This document shows positions 23,739-34,185 of a stretch of DNA of 64,000 bases, one piece after another. The position numbers and the translations under genes were made by a program. The notes below the pieces were generated by a model. The model did not search any database and was not told the origin of the DNA. It saw nothing but the letters and a program-made list of their open reading frames with translations. The first letter of the stretch is position 1. Every line of letters starts with the position of its first letter. Source of the stretch: Trametes villosa (Eukaryota > Basidiomycota > Agaricomycetes > Polyporales > Polyporaceae); assembly GCA_002964805.2 (NCBI GenBank), contig PUDQ02000032.1:186001-250000 (forward strand), given 5' to 3'.

Positions 23739-25061
23739 ATGGTGCAGCAGGACACAAATTGCAACCACAATCTTCTATGCACTGAAGCAGCGAAGTCATG
23801 TCGTCGTCGAAGGGGTGGGTGGGGATTCGTCCCATTCAACCAGGATGAAGTCGTCCAGGATGTTGGTGTCGCGCTCGGCTTTGCGTCTGTGAAAGGGTGC
23901 CGTGACGCGCTTCCACGCCTTGATAAATGCACGGCGGAGTGTATGTCGCGTTTCGCGACCTCGCCGCTTGCGCAAGCGACGCCGTTTCGGTCTGAGCGCG
24001 AGCGGGGATTTTTGTAGTTAGCGGCACGAATGAATGGTGCATAGGGACAGCAGACGCACGACGGAGGATCCAGAGGAGCATGGGTTTGAACTTGCGACTG
24101 GAGTATCTCCCGCCATGCAGCCTCGTCGTAGTGGATTAACCCAGCGGTCTCTCCTTCATCCGTTTGTAAAGAGCTTGTCATTGGCTTCATGGAGAAAGTA
24201 GACCGCGAGGCGATATGAGACGGTCGGGAGAGATTGAATCCGGCTGAGAATCGACGGGTGGCGTTGGTGGACATCTCGCGCCGCGTTGGATGGATGTCGC
24301 GAAAGTTGAGAAGGCTGGATAGGCAAGCCGGGTGGATATCCATGCGAACCGGATTCGCCTATAAAGTGCGAGAACAAAGAGACGAGTGCTAGCGCGATCG
24401 TTGAGGGTGCCATTGCGGTCCACATTTCTTGCATAATGACCACCAGGCTAGAGACAAAGACAGCGAGCAGTGGTCCGGAACCACATCGGTAGTCTAGAGC
24501 AAGTCGTGGCGCCGCAGAGCGCAGGGAGGAAGTAGGACAATGATTGGTGCGGGGGTGGGCCCCTGCGCGAACTTGCTACGCCGGAGGTCGGAAGAAAGCA
24601 AGAGACAACGTACTTGCCACCCTCGGTGCCATCGCGCTCCCTACCGCACCACCCAATCAGAGACGAGCGGCCATGTGTTTTCGGAGGGGACCTTTACCTG
24701 TATGTTGGGTAAATAGGTCAGAGGGTATAACTTACGAGCCGAGCGTGTCCCGTGTACGACTGCAGGCCCAGCGAGATTGAGGCCAGCATACCGATATCCA
24801 GCAAGCAACTTCACAGCGAGTCGCCAAGCCAAGCTCAGGCCACAGAAAAAGATCGAGCCAGACCAGACAGAATATCCTCAGACCACATGCAGCGCAGACG
24901 GAGCCCCGGCAGACGGGGAGAGGAGGATAAACGTGTCGGAGGAGAGAGGAAACGGCCGACTAAATCAGAGATGCTGATAAGCACGTGGCCGATATAAGCA
25001 CCTGCAGATCAAAGCCAAATTTTTGACCAAGTCCCCGGCGCTTCTCCAAAAACCCATCTCT
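23739..25061. other. Intergenic region with one doubtful small minus-strand reading frame
   Basis: No gene is firmly supported. On the minus strand, ending with a stop at 23796-23798, one frame reads LRRAFIKAWKRV, FHRRKAERDTNILDDF and LVEWDESPPTPSTTT, with codon use like real genes here (C/G third positions). It is basic then acidic, has no clear start and is closed by a stop upstream (about 24020), so it would need an upstream exon I could not find. The rest (24.0-25.06 kb) shows nothing. Confidence 0.25.
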
Positions 25062-25103
25062 CCTCCTCCTCCTCCCTCCCTCTCCCTCCCCCTCTCTCCC
25101 TCG
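25062..25103 (+). promoter_or_regulatory. Pyrimidine-rich leader of the karyopherin gene
   Basis: A run of about 42 bases made almost only of C and T (CTCCTCCTCCTCCTCCCTCC and on) lies 20 bp before the start codon at 25121, followed by TTTTTCAG. CT-rich tracts just upstream of transcription starts are common in fungal housekeeping promoters. The TTTTTCAG could also be the acceptor of a 5' UTR intron. Confidence 0.45.
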
Positions 25104-25120
25104 CCTGGTCTTTTTCAGCG

Positions 25121-28100
25121 ATGGATGTACGTTCTGAAGCACCGATCTGCCCGAAAACGCGTCCTGATCTCGCCATCACAGCCCACCTTCGTGCAGAACC
25201 TGCACAATCTCCTGGTCCAATCGACTTCCAATGATACCGTGCAGCTGAAGGCGGTATGTCCCCCACCTCGGCCGATCATCCTCGGAGGGGGCTTACTGAC
25301 GCGGGGGCACGCGTAGGCAACCGCCCAGCTCAACCGGGAGTACTACAAGAACCCGGTATGCATTGCCGCGCTCGCGAGCATCATCGCGAGCTCGCCAGAG
25401 CAAGCGGTAAGTAATCAACCTTCGTTCTCGCATTTTCTCGCGTATATGCGGTGTTCCATGGCATCTCGAGGTGCCATGGTGAGCGCAAGACCACTATGGG
25501 GGCTTGTCGCGTTTCCATGGGCCGGAAGGATGTCAATCAAGGTGGCAGGGCCCCGCACTCATCAGTGCACAACACCCGAAGATCTACTCCAGCTCTGCTT
25601 GTCTGCGGCTCGCCCTGCGGATCCACTCGTATCGTGCCGATGAGCGCGAGACGTTTGAAGTCGCTCGCGGCCGTGGTTCATCCGGATATCCAAGCCTTCA
25701 TCCCGTTCAGGGTGGCGTCCTCCGCTTATATGCTGCATTGGGCCCTGAACGTTTCATCACCTTTCGTATTGATAGACCGTTTGGATTTTGCGTTGCTCGT
25801 GGTGCTGGGATCGTCCGAGCGCCCCGAGAACACATGTTCCACAGTACCGCACAACTCGCGAAGAGTATTTGCTGTCCATGCTCGGAGTCGAAGCTGAGTT
25901 AGGTGAACTGCACGTTGAAGGATATCGGCCTGGTTAGCCCTCATCGCAGTCTGTGCTTGGCGCGCGATCAGTGGACTGACCAGGTCGAGGGTATCGAAGA
26001 CGCCAACTCTGCCCGACTGCCACAGCGTACGCCTGCGCGAGCACGGTGCGAGGTGGCTCAACCTATCAAATGGGAGAGAATCGCTCCAGAGATCTCTGAG
26101 TAGCGTAAACCCCAAGGGGTCTATCGATATGAAAGGTGCTGTCAGGTGTCTTGTTGCACCTCCCCTATAGTGTTCCGACCAGGTGCTAGTCGCCCGCAAT
26201 GAAGTTCACGCGGGGCCCAAGTAGTCTCGGGTCGAGGGCGACGTCCTTGCCCGACTGCCTCAGTAAACGCCAGTGAGAGCTGCGAGACCATGATACCTCG
26301 TGATACGAGGTGGCTCGACCTACCAGATGGGGGCGGACCGCCCCAAGGACCTCTGAGCAGCGTAAAATTTTAGTGGTCTACCGACACGAAGCCCGATGCA
26401 ACATCTGCAACCTGCCGGTCTTTATAATGCGATTCTCGGTACTCATCATTGTTCGCATAGGTTCGCCAACTCGCGGCCGTCGAGCTCCGGAAACGAATTT
26501 CCCAAAACAGCGGAGACCTTTGGCTCCAGCTCGCGAGTGAACAGCGCGAAGAGATCAAGAACAAGCTCCCCGAGCTCGTTCTCTCGGAAACCAAGTACGT
26601 CCCTGTCTGTCGCCTGTGCTCAACAAAGAACTCAACGCCCATTAGCAACCTTGTTCGCCACTCTACCGCGCGTGTGATCGCCGCGATCGCATACATCGAG
26701 ATGCCCCTCGGCACCTGGCCACAGCTGCTGCCCTTCCTCGAGCAGACGTGCATGTCGGCACAGGCCGCGCATCGGGATGTCGGCATCTACATTCTTTACA
26801 CCGTGCTCGAGAACATCGTCGACGGCTTCGAGTCGCATTTGCAAAACTTCTTCAAGCTCTTCGCGACCCTCCTGAACGACCCTGAGAGCGCCGAAGTCCG
26901 CATCACGACCGTTCGGTGAGTTCCTAAGATTGCGGATGCTATGCTGCGCGGCTTCTAACGTCTGCGCAGAGCCCTTGGTGTTGTGGCGCAGTACATCGAC
27001 TCGGACGACAAGGCCGATATCGTGAGCTTGGCGTGTCGTTGCTAAACGCGCACAGTGTGCTAACTCACCGCAGAAATCGTTCCAAGACCTGCTCCCCGGA
27101 ATGATCCAGGTCATCGGCCAGAGCGTGGAGAGCGGCAACGAGACTGGCGCGCGTCAACTCTTCGATGTTCTCGAGACCCTCCTCATCCTCGAGGTTCCCC
27201 TCCTCGGCCAGCACATCCCCCAGTTAGCGCAATTCCTCCTCACATGTGGTGCCAACCGCAACTACGACCCCGAGCTCCGTGTCCTCGCGCTTAACGCGCT
27301 CAACTGGACCGTGCAATAGTCAGTTCATTCAGTCTCATTGGTGGTGGCACCGTGCTAACTGGTGCTCGCGAACAGCAAAAAGTCCAAGGTTCAGTCCCAC
27401 AACCTTGCCCCCGCCATCCTCGAGGGCCTTATGCCCATCACGACTGAGGAGGAGCCCGAGGACATCGACGACGATGCTCCTTCGCGCTCTGCCCTCCGCA
27501 TCATCGACTGCCTCGCGACGAGCCTGCCCCCCACCCAGGTCTTCCCCGCCCTCCGCCAGCTCATCCAGCAGTACTTCTCCTCGGGCGACTCCGCTCACCG
27601 CCGTGGCGCCATGCTCGCGCTCGGTGTCTCCGTCGAGGGCTGCAGCGAGTTCATGACGCCGCTCATGAGCCAGGTGTGGCCGATCATCGAGGCTGGTCTC
27701 CAGGATCAGGACGGCACCGTGCGCAAGGCGTCTTGCGTCGCCGTCAGCTGCCTGTGCGAGTGGCTCGAGGAAGAGTGCGCTGCGAAGCACTCGTTCCTCG
27801 TGCCCACGATGATGCAGCTCGTCAACGACCCGATCACCCAGCGCTCAGCGTGCACGGCACTCGACGCCCTGCTCGAGATCATGCACGAAGTGATCGACCA
27901 GTACCTCAACCTCATCATGGAGCGTCTCGTTGGCCTCCTTGACACCGCTCCCATCCCCGTGAAGTCGGTCGTCATCGGCGCCATCGGCAGCGCGGCGCAC
28001 GCGTCGAAGGAGAAGTTCCTCCCTTACTTCGCGCCCACGATGGACCGCTTCAAGCACTTCCTCGTGCTGACTGGCGAGGGTGAGGAGCAGGAGCTCCGCG

Positions 28101-30086
28101 GGATCACGATGGACGCCGTCGGCACGTTCGCCGAGGCTGTCGGCAAGGACGTCTTCAGCCCGTACTTCGCAGACATGATGCAGCAGGCGTTCGCGGGGAT
28201 CGAGCTCGGGAGCGCGCGCCTCCGCGAGTGCAGCTTCCTGTTCTTCGGCGTCATGTCGCGCGTGTTCGCGGACGACTTCGCGCCGTACCTGCCGAACGTC
28301 GTGCCGTCCCTCATCGCGAGCTGCAAGCAGGCGGAGCACGGCGAGGAGGAGCGCCTCACGATCTCGAACCCCGAGGTCGCGGCGAACTTCGCGTCGGGCC
28401 TGTCGCCCGCGAACGCGATTGCGGTGACCGACGAGACCGCCGTCAGCATCGACGACGACGACACCCTCGACATGGACAAGCTGCTCGACGTGAACAGCAC
28501 CATCTGCATCGAGAAGGAGATCGCGGCGGACACGATCGGCACGATCTTCGCGGCGACGCGCCGCCACTTCCTGCCGTTCGTCGAGCAGTGCACGATCGAG
28601 CTCGTTGGTCTGCTCCCGCACTACTACGACGGCATCCGCAAGAGCGCGACGGACTCGCTCCTCGAGATCGTGCGCACGTTCTACGAGCTCAGCGAGCCCC
28701 AGGAGTGGACGCCCGGCTTCTCCGTGAGTGTCCTATCTACCTGGTGTGATATATCGACTGACCATATGGTTTAGAACATCGTGCCCCTCGACCAGCGCGT
28801 TAAGGAGCTCATTGGCCACGTCATCCCTCCTCTGATGGAGATGTACGAGTCTGAGGATAACAAGTGCGTATCACATTCAGTTTGCTGCTGTTCAGGTGTA
28901 TGTCCCACGGGACGAACCGCCATATCCTGGAACCCCTGAGGGTGAACGATTTCTGCTATCTTTCCACGGATTTCTATCTCTATTACCCGGATCCTGGTGG
29001 AACATAATAACTGACGACGTGTCTGTTTGCAGGAAGGTCGTATCCAGCCTGTGCGTAGGTCTCGCGGAGACGACCACCAAGCTCGGCCCCGCCTTCTTGG
29101 AAGGCCGTAAGTCCTGCTACCATCTTGTTGCAAGACACTTCGTTTACGTCTCGTTGCAGGCCTTGAGCACTTCGCGAACATCGCCATCCAGGTCCTCGAG
29201 CAGAAGGCTATCTGCCAGCAGGACCCCGATCAGGACGAGGAGGAAGATGCGCCTGAAGACTCTGCAGAGTACGACTCCATCCTCATCTCGGCTGCGGGTG
29301 ACCTTGTGGCTTCCCTCGCCACCGCTCTCGGCGGCGACTTCGCGAGCGGCTTCGAGAAGTTCTTCCCCTTGATCTCGAAGTACTACGTGAGTATTGATGA
29401 CGACCTGCCGTTCGCGCCCGGGCATTTGCTGACTTTCGGTGTAGAAAAAGAGCCGGTCACTGAGCGACCGCTCCTCTGCTATTGGGTGCCTCTCGGAGAT
29501 CATTGGTGGCATGAAGAGCGCGATCACGCCCTGGACCGAGCCCCTTATGGAGCTCTTCTACCGTGCGCTGAGTGACGACGAGCACGAAGTGCAGTGCAAC
29601 GCCGCCTTCGCCTCCGGTCTCCTCATCGAGCACTCCGACGTCGACCTCTCCCCCCAATACCTCCACCTCCTCGCCGCCCTCCGCCCGCTCTTTGTCGTGG
29701 CGCCCGACGCGCCCGCCGCGAAGCTCAACGCGCGCGACAACGCCGTCGGTGCCGTTGGCCGCATGCTCGTCAAGAACACCGCGGCGCTCCCGCTCGACCA
29801 GGTCTTGCCGGTGTTCTTCGACGCGCTCCCGCTCCGGAACGACTACCTCGAGAACCGGCCCGTGTTCCGCGCGATCTTCCACCTGTTCAAGACGCAGCCC
29901 GCCGTGCTTGCGCCGTACCTCGACAAGCTCCTGAACGTGTTCGCGTTCGTGCTCGACCCCACTGGCCCCGACATGGTCGGCGACGAGATCCGCGGGGAGC
30001 TCATCGGCCTCCTCGGCGTGCTCAATCGCGAGGAGCCCGCGAAGGTCCAGGCCGCCGGCCTCACCCCGTTCGTCCCCGGGCAGTAG
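25121..30086 (+). CDS. KAP123: Karyopherin-beta, KAP123/importin-4 type
   Basis: Twelve exons sum to 3,249 nt (1,082 residues) with every phase consistent. Exon 1 codes only ATG GAT (25121-25126); the next are 25182-25253, 25317-25406, 26461-26594, 26646-26915, 26970-27021, 27074-27318, 27376-28723, 28775-28863, 29033-29106, 29160-29386 and 29445-30086. The protein begins MDPTFVQNLHNLLVQSTSND and carries the importin N-terminal domain (ATAQLNREYYKNPVC...VRQLAAVELRKRI). HEAT repeats follow along the whole length, with an acidic loop (SIDDDDTLDMDKLLDVNSTI) and LVRHSTARVIAAIAYIE. Length and order match Kap123/IPO4, which binds RanGTP and carries ribosomal proteins and histones H3/H4 into the nucleus. 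Intron 3 is 1,054 nt, against about 50-75 nt for most of the others, and holds repeated DNA (described separately). Confidence 0.93.
25407..26460 (+). other. Exceptionally long intron 3 of the karyopherin gene
   Basis: The borders are GTAAGT at 25407 and CATAG at 26456-26460, and joining them keeps the frame (SPEQA-VRQLAAVEL). The 1,054-nt intron contains reading frames on both strands (up to about 150 codons) with no recognised domain, and a diverged direct repeat at 26011-26140 and 26249-26393. An old insertion inside a once-short intron is the simplest reading. Confidence 0.8.
26011..26393 (+). repeat. Diverged tandem duplication inside the karyopherin intron
   Basis: Two copies about 258 bp apart share, in order, GCCCGACTGCC, (G/A)CGAGGTGGCTC(A/G)ACCTA, ATCTCTGAGTAGCGTAAA versus ACCTCTGAGCAGCGTAAA, and GGTCTA(T/C)CGA. 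The left copy runs about 26011-26140 and the right about 26249-26393, with insertions and deletions between the blocks. Confidence 0.65.
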
Positions 30087-30694
30087 ATGCCGAGCGCGGA
30101 GAGTAGTGAAGAATAAAAACGAACGGCGCAGAAGGTCGCACGAAAGAAGAAGTCGGAACGTCCATGTTGTGTTTTCCTCGCCCCCGGGCCTGCTTCCCCT
30201 AATGATTGATGTTGTGCAACGCTATCGGATCCTCCTCCCCCTCCTTCCCCGTCATTGTCTCCCCCATACGGTACCCATTCCCTACGTACACATTACTGAT
30301 GCATCTAGACTATGTTGATTCTGGTTTCTGGTCAAATACCCACAGCGTGTCCCCCCATTGTGTCTCGCGTGATGTCAAGCAACAGTCGGGTATGTCGCAT
30401 GCATACCCGGCGCAACATGCATACGCACCCTGCTGCTGCGAAGTCGGCTCTCCCAGGAAGCTTTTTGAGCTCGGCACGGCCGGCTGCAATGCTTCCCGCC
30501 CAGTCCTTACCGGTTACCGCGCAGCAGCTGAATAAGTGTAGGTCCAGTCGCCACATCAACACTGAATCCATCCAAGTGATCCCCGGTTGTATCGGGGACC
30601 ATGCAATATTACCAAGCTCTAAGCAGACAATGCCTGTAGACGACGGTATACTGGGTTGTGTCGACGTGGAGGACTGTGAGGACGAGTAGAATGG
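30087..30694. other. Intergenic region between KAP123 and GST1
   Basis: This is the 3' flank of the karyopherin gene and the promoter of the GST gene. No coding frame is supported. Confidence 0.5.
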
Positions 30695-30705
30695 TGTATA
30701 AAAGA
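30695..30705 (+). promoter_or_regulatory. TATA box of GST1
   Basis: TGTATAAAAGA lies 97 bp before the start codon and is followed by a CA-rich leader (CACCAAGCAGTCAACC...) running up to the ATG context CACAATGGTC. Confidence 0.65.
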
Positions 30706-30801
30706 CGGTAGCACTGGGGTGGGTGTCGCCAGCATCGCAACCCCCTCGCAAACACCAAGCAGTCAACCACAGCACCAGCAACCCCCTCCACACCGCTCAC
30801 A

Positions 30802-31641
30802 ATGGTCCTCACTCTCCACGGCGTCTACGACTCGACCTGCACGAAGCGCGTGCGCACCGTGCTCGAGGAGCTCGGCCTCCCGTACGAGTTCGTGCTCGTC
30901 GACTACAAGACCCGCGCGCACAAGGCGCCCGCGTTCCTCGCGATCCAGCCGTTCGGGCAGGTCCCCGTCCTCGACGACGACGGCTTCAAGGTGTACGAGA
31001 GCCGCGCGATCGCGCGCTACGTCGCGCTCAAGTACGGCGGTGTCGGGACGCTCATCCCGGACCCGAGCGACGTGCGCAAGACGGCGCTGTTCGAGCAGGC
31101 GGCGAGCATCGAGACGAGCAACTTCGACCCGTTCGCGTATGGGCTCGCGGTGGAGAACCTCTTCAAGCCGTACGTGTGCTCCGCGCGCCGCATCGCCTAC
31201 CCGTGGTGCATTGCGGGCCGCTGATTACGGTGCTGGTGATCGCAGATTCCAGGGCGGCAAGCCAGACGAGGCGACCGTGGAGCGCCTGAAGACCCAGTTT
31301 GAGGGAAAGCTGGCCGCGTACGATGTTATCCTGGGCAAGACCAAGTACCTCGCCGGCGATGTGAGTGCCTGAGCATACGAGTCAGTACGGTGCCGTGAAC
31401 TTTGGGCTGACCCGGGATATCAGGAACTTACTCTGGCCGACTTGTTCCACCTCCCCTATGGCGCGCTCCTTGAAGGGCAGGGCGTCGACTTCCTCGTTTC
31501 CGGAAGGTGGCCCAACGTGACACGGTAAGGGCTCTTCGAACTCTCCTTTCATGGAGCTTGGGTGACTGATGAGACGTGCATATCAGCTGGTGGAAGGACA
31601 TTTCGTCTCGGCCGTCTTGGAAGAAAGTGACCGGGGCCTAG
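30802..31641 (+). CDS. Glutathione S-transferase, phi/theta-like fungal class (GST1)
   Basis: Four exons (30802-31169, 31246-31360, 31424-31524, 31587-31641) encode 212 residues, normal for a cytosolic GST. The N-terminal thioredoxin-fold domain reads MVLTLHGVYDSTCTKRVRTV, then the cis-proline QVPVLDDDGFKVYESRAIARY with the glutathione-binding ESRAI. The C-terminal helical domain has FDPFAYGLAVENLF, KLAAYDVILGKTKYLAGD, ELTLADLFHLP and SGRWPNVTRWWKDISSR. Ser at residues 11-12 (YDSTCTKR) sits where phi/theta enzymes place the catalytic Ser. It conjugates or reduces electrophiles with glutathione in the cytosol. A paralogue with the same exon lengths lies at 39350-40166. The two differ mainly in the first 60 residues and around exon 1's end. 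Confidence 0.93.
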
Positions 31642-32171
31642 GGGATAATCGCAGCGTCTGCGTCCGAGAAATATCTACTAATACGGCGTTTGTAGCTCTC
31701 CTGAGTGACCTAGTATTCAATTTTGAGCGTCCCCTGTGGCAGGGAATGCCTGCTGCCTGGATCCTAGGAGTCCAACTGAGCGAGCGGGGACGATGGCATG
31801 AGGCGTTGAGGGCGAGAGGGGTGAGAGAAGAGAAGTACTAGCCTTGCTTTTTTGTGGTTGTTGCAGAGGGTGATACAAGCCTCTACTTCACCATGGTATG
31901 CCTGAGTGTTCACTGAGCGTGCATTCGGCATAGTTGTCTGGTGTCTTCGTGAAGATGGTACAGGAGAGAGGGAGGAATGAACACCGCCACAAGCCGTCGT
32001 AGTCAAACGCTAAGGAGGGCTAAGGGTTGAGGGGCATATATGCGCGTCATTCTTCGTTGGGGACAACATCTTGAATCGCACCAATGCTAGGAGGTATAAG
32101 AATATGGATTAGAGATACATGCGGTACAAGACCCTGTGCGAGATAAATATCCAAAGCCCCGCGGGCGCAGC
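31642..32171. other. Convergent intergenic region
   Basis: This holds the 3' ends of GST1 (plus) and the thiolase gene (minus). No separate gene is seen. Confidence 0.5.
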
Positions 32172-33693
32172 TCACTGCTCGCTGACGAACACCGCCGCCA
32201 TACCCATGCCGGAGCCGATGCACATGCTCGTCACGAAGATCTTCTTGCCCGTCTGCTTCGCGATGTTCAGACCAGTCGCAACCTGCCGCGAGCCCGCTGC
32301 AAGGAAGAAACTATGTCAGACTTCTGTCAAATGGGCGCAAATGGGACGCGATACGTACTGCAGCCGAGCGGGTGGCCGATAGCGATCGCGCCGCCGTGCA
32401 CGTTGACCTTCTCGAGCGGGATGCCGAGCTTCTGGACGGAGAAGACGGCCTGGCTCGCGAACGCCTCGTTGATCTCGAAGAAGTCGACGTCGTCCTGGGC
32501 GAGGCCGGTCACCTCGAGCACCTTCGGGATCGCGTACGCGGGGCCGACGCCCATGATGCGCGGCGGCACGCCGACGTACGCCGCGGACACAAACTTGCCG
32601 ACGATCGGCAGCCCGAGCTTCTTCGCGGCAGAGCGGCGCGCGAGGAGGACCGCAGCGGCGCCGTCCGACACTTGCGAGGCGTTACCTGTGCGTGATGTTG
32701 AGTGCTCCGAGTGTGATGAAGGGGGCGAAGGGAGGCATACCTGCGTGTGTCGAGCCGTCCTTCTTGAACGCGGGCTTGAGCTTGCCAAGGGACTCGGCGG
32801 TGACGCCGTCCCGGACGCCGTCGTCGTTGGCGACGACGATCTCCTTCTCCTCCTCCGTCTTCGGGTCGACCCACTTCACCTTGAGCGGCACGATCTCGTC
32901 CTTGAACTTGCCCGCCTTCTGCGCGGCGGCGGCCTTCTGGAACGACTTCGCCGCGAACTCGTCCTGCACCTGGCGCGAGATGCCATAGTCGGCGGCGACG
33001 TTCTCCGAGGTGATCCCCATCGGCAGCAGGCAGTCCTCCGCCTCCTTGTTGGAGAGGACGACGTCGGAGAAGCCGTCGGGCATCGCGCCGCCGCCGTAGC
33101 CGAAGGTCATGGACTCGACACCAGCACCTGACGTAGCAGGGTAAGGACGATGAAACACGCGTTTGAGCTGGGAAGTGACGCACCAATACCGATGTCGATC
33201 TGCCCCGACGCGATCTGGTTCGCAATGATGTTCACTGCCTGGAGGCCGGACGCGCACTGACGGTTCGTGGTGCTGATGGGGACGGTGTTGGGGATGCCGG
33301 AGTGGAGGGCGGCCATGCGGGCCGCGCTCGCACCTCCACCGGCGGGGAGGACGTTGCCAACGCTGATGTCGCCAATGAGCGCGGGGTTGACGCCTGCCTT
33401 GGTGTAGACGGCGCGCAGGACGCCAGAGAGGATCTCCTCGGGACGCGTGTCCTTGAAGCCACCCTTCTTCGCCTATATCATGCGAGTCAGATGGTTGTAT
33501 GCGGAGGACACCGGTGTAAGACACGCTTTTCCAGAGCGCCTGCCTCCAGCTGTGCTTAGAAAGACGAACGCACCTTGGTAATAGCTGAGCGGACGGCGGC
33601 GACGATGACCACGTCGTCGTCGTTCTGGGCAAGAGCCCGGGCCTTGGGCGAGGTACCGGTGAGGTTTTGGATGCGCTGGGTGATGGTGGACAT
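32172..33693 (-). CDS. POT1: 3-ketoacyl-CoA thiolase (POT1/ACAA1 type)
   Basis: Five exons (33693-33574, 33472-33184, 33127-32741, 32685-32359, 32296-32172) encode 415 residues. Landmarks are VVIVAAVRSAITKAKKGGFKD, the nucleophile Cys in TNRQCASGLQAVN, GVESMTFG, LPMGITSENVAADY, NASQVSDGAAAVLLARR, NEAFASQA, the active-site His in GGAIAIGHPLGCTGSRQVAT and the second active-site Cys in SMCIGSGMGMAAVF. All four catalytic blocks are intact. The order and wording match the peroxisomal beta-oxidation thiolase more closely than the acetoacetyl-CoA enzymes. It cleaves 3-ketoacyl-CoA to acetyl-CoA and a shortened acyl-CoA. The N-terminus MSTITQRIQNLTGTS resembles the PTS2 region of yeast Pot1 but lacks the (H/Q)(L/A) pair at the expected spacing. 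The C-terminus SEQ is not a PTS1. Location is therefore unproven. Confidence 0.93.
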
Positions 33694-34185
33694 GGCGGCG
33701 AGGATGCGGGGGAGGTGGTGGGGAGAGAGGGGAAGGGGAGGAGGCGAGCCGACTTTAAGGACGTCGCGTCGTCCGAGGCGTCATGATCACCAGACTCTCT
33801 TCTCGGCCGTGGGCGCACTTGCCGGCGCTCCGCATGTGATTTCTACCCCGCACTTGCCCTCTCCGGGACGCTCTGGGGTTATGGTTTCCCCGCAGTTCCC
33901 TCTCTCCGGCCTCTTCGGGACCAGAATCACACTTGCCGGCTCACTCGCACACATACGTGGACCGGAGACGCAACAGCGAGTCGCCGTATATATAGGGGTG
34001 TGTTCATGATTCAATCTCGGTCGGTAGAGAGGATGAAGCGTGTATGTGTGGGGTGTTATGGAATACAGTGTGGTCGTGATGGGGTATGGATGGATGATAG
34101 TATAACAAATGGCAGCAGCGTAAACCTAATGTCCGGATGATGATAGAAAACAGAGCGCGGAGAATAACATAGCAGAGGGAGAGGG
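33694..34185. promoter_or_regulatory. Upstream region of the thiolase gene
   Basis: This spacer lies between the thiolase start and the 3' end of the BTB gene. A CCGAGG hexamer, the reverse of the CCTCGG core bound by the ascomycete fatty-acid regulators FarA/FarB, occurs at 33773-33778, 80 bp before the start. A stretch at 33810-33950 repeats short CACTTGCC and CTCCGG words. Confidence 0.35.

Noticed and set aside
25504..25902. A 132-codon frame inside the long karyopherin intron as a nested gene
   Set aside because: No domain, no clear codon bias and an opposing frame of similar length; left as intron content.
27845..28621. A 258-codon minus-strand frame inside the karyopherin gene
   Set aside because: It is antisense to HEAT-repeat coding sequence, rich in Arg/Glu/Val from reversed codons, with no domain.
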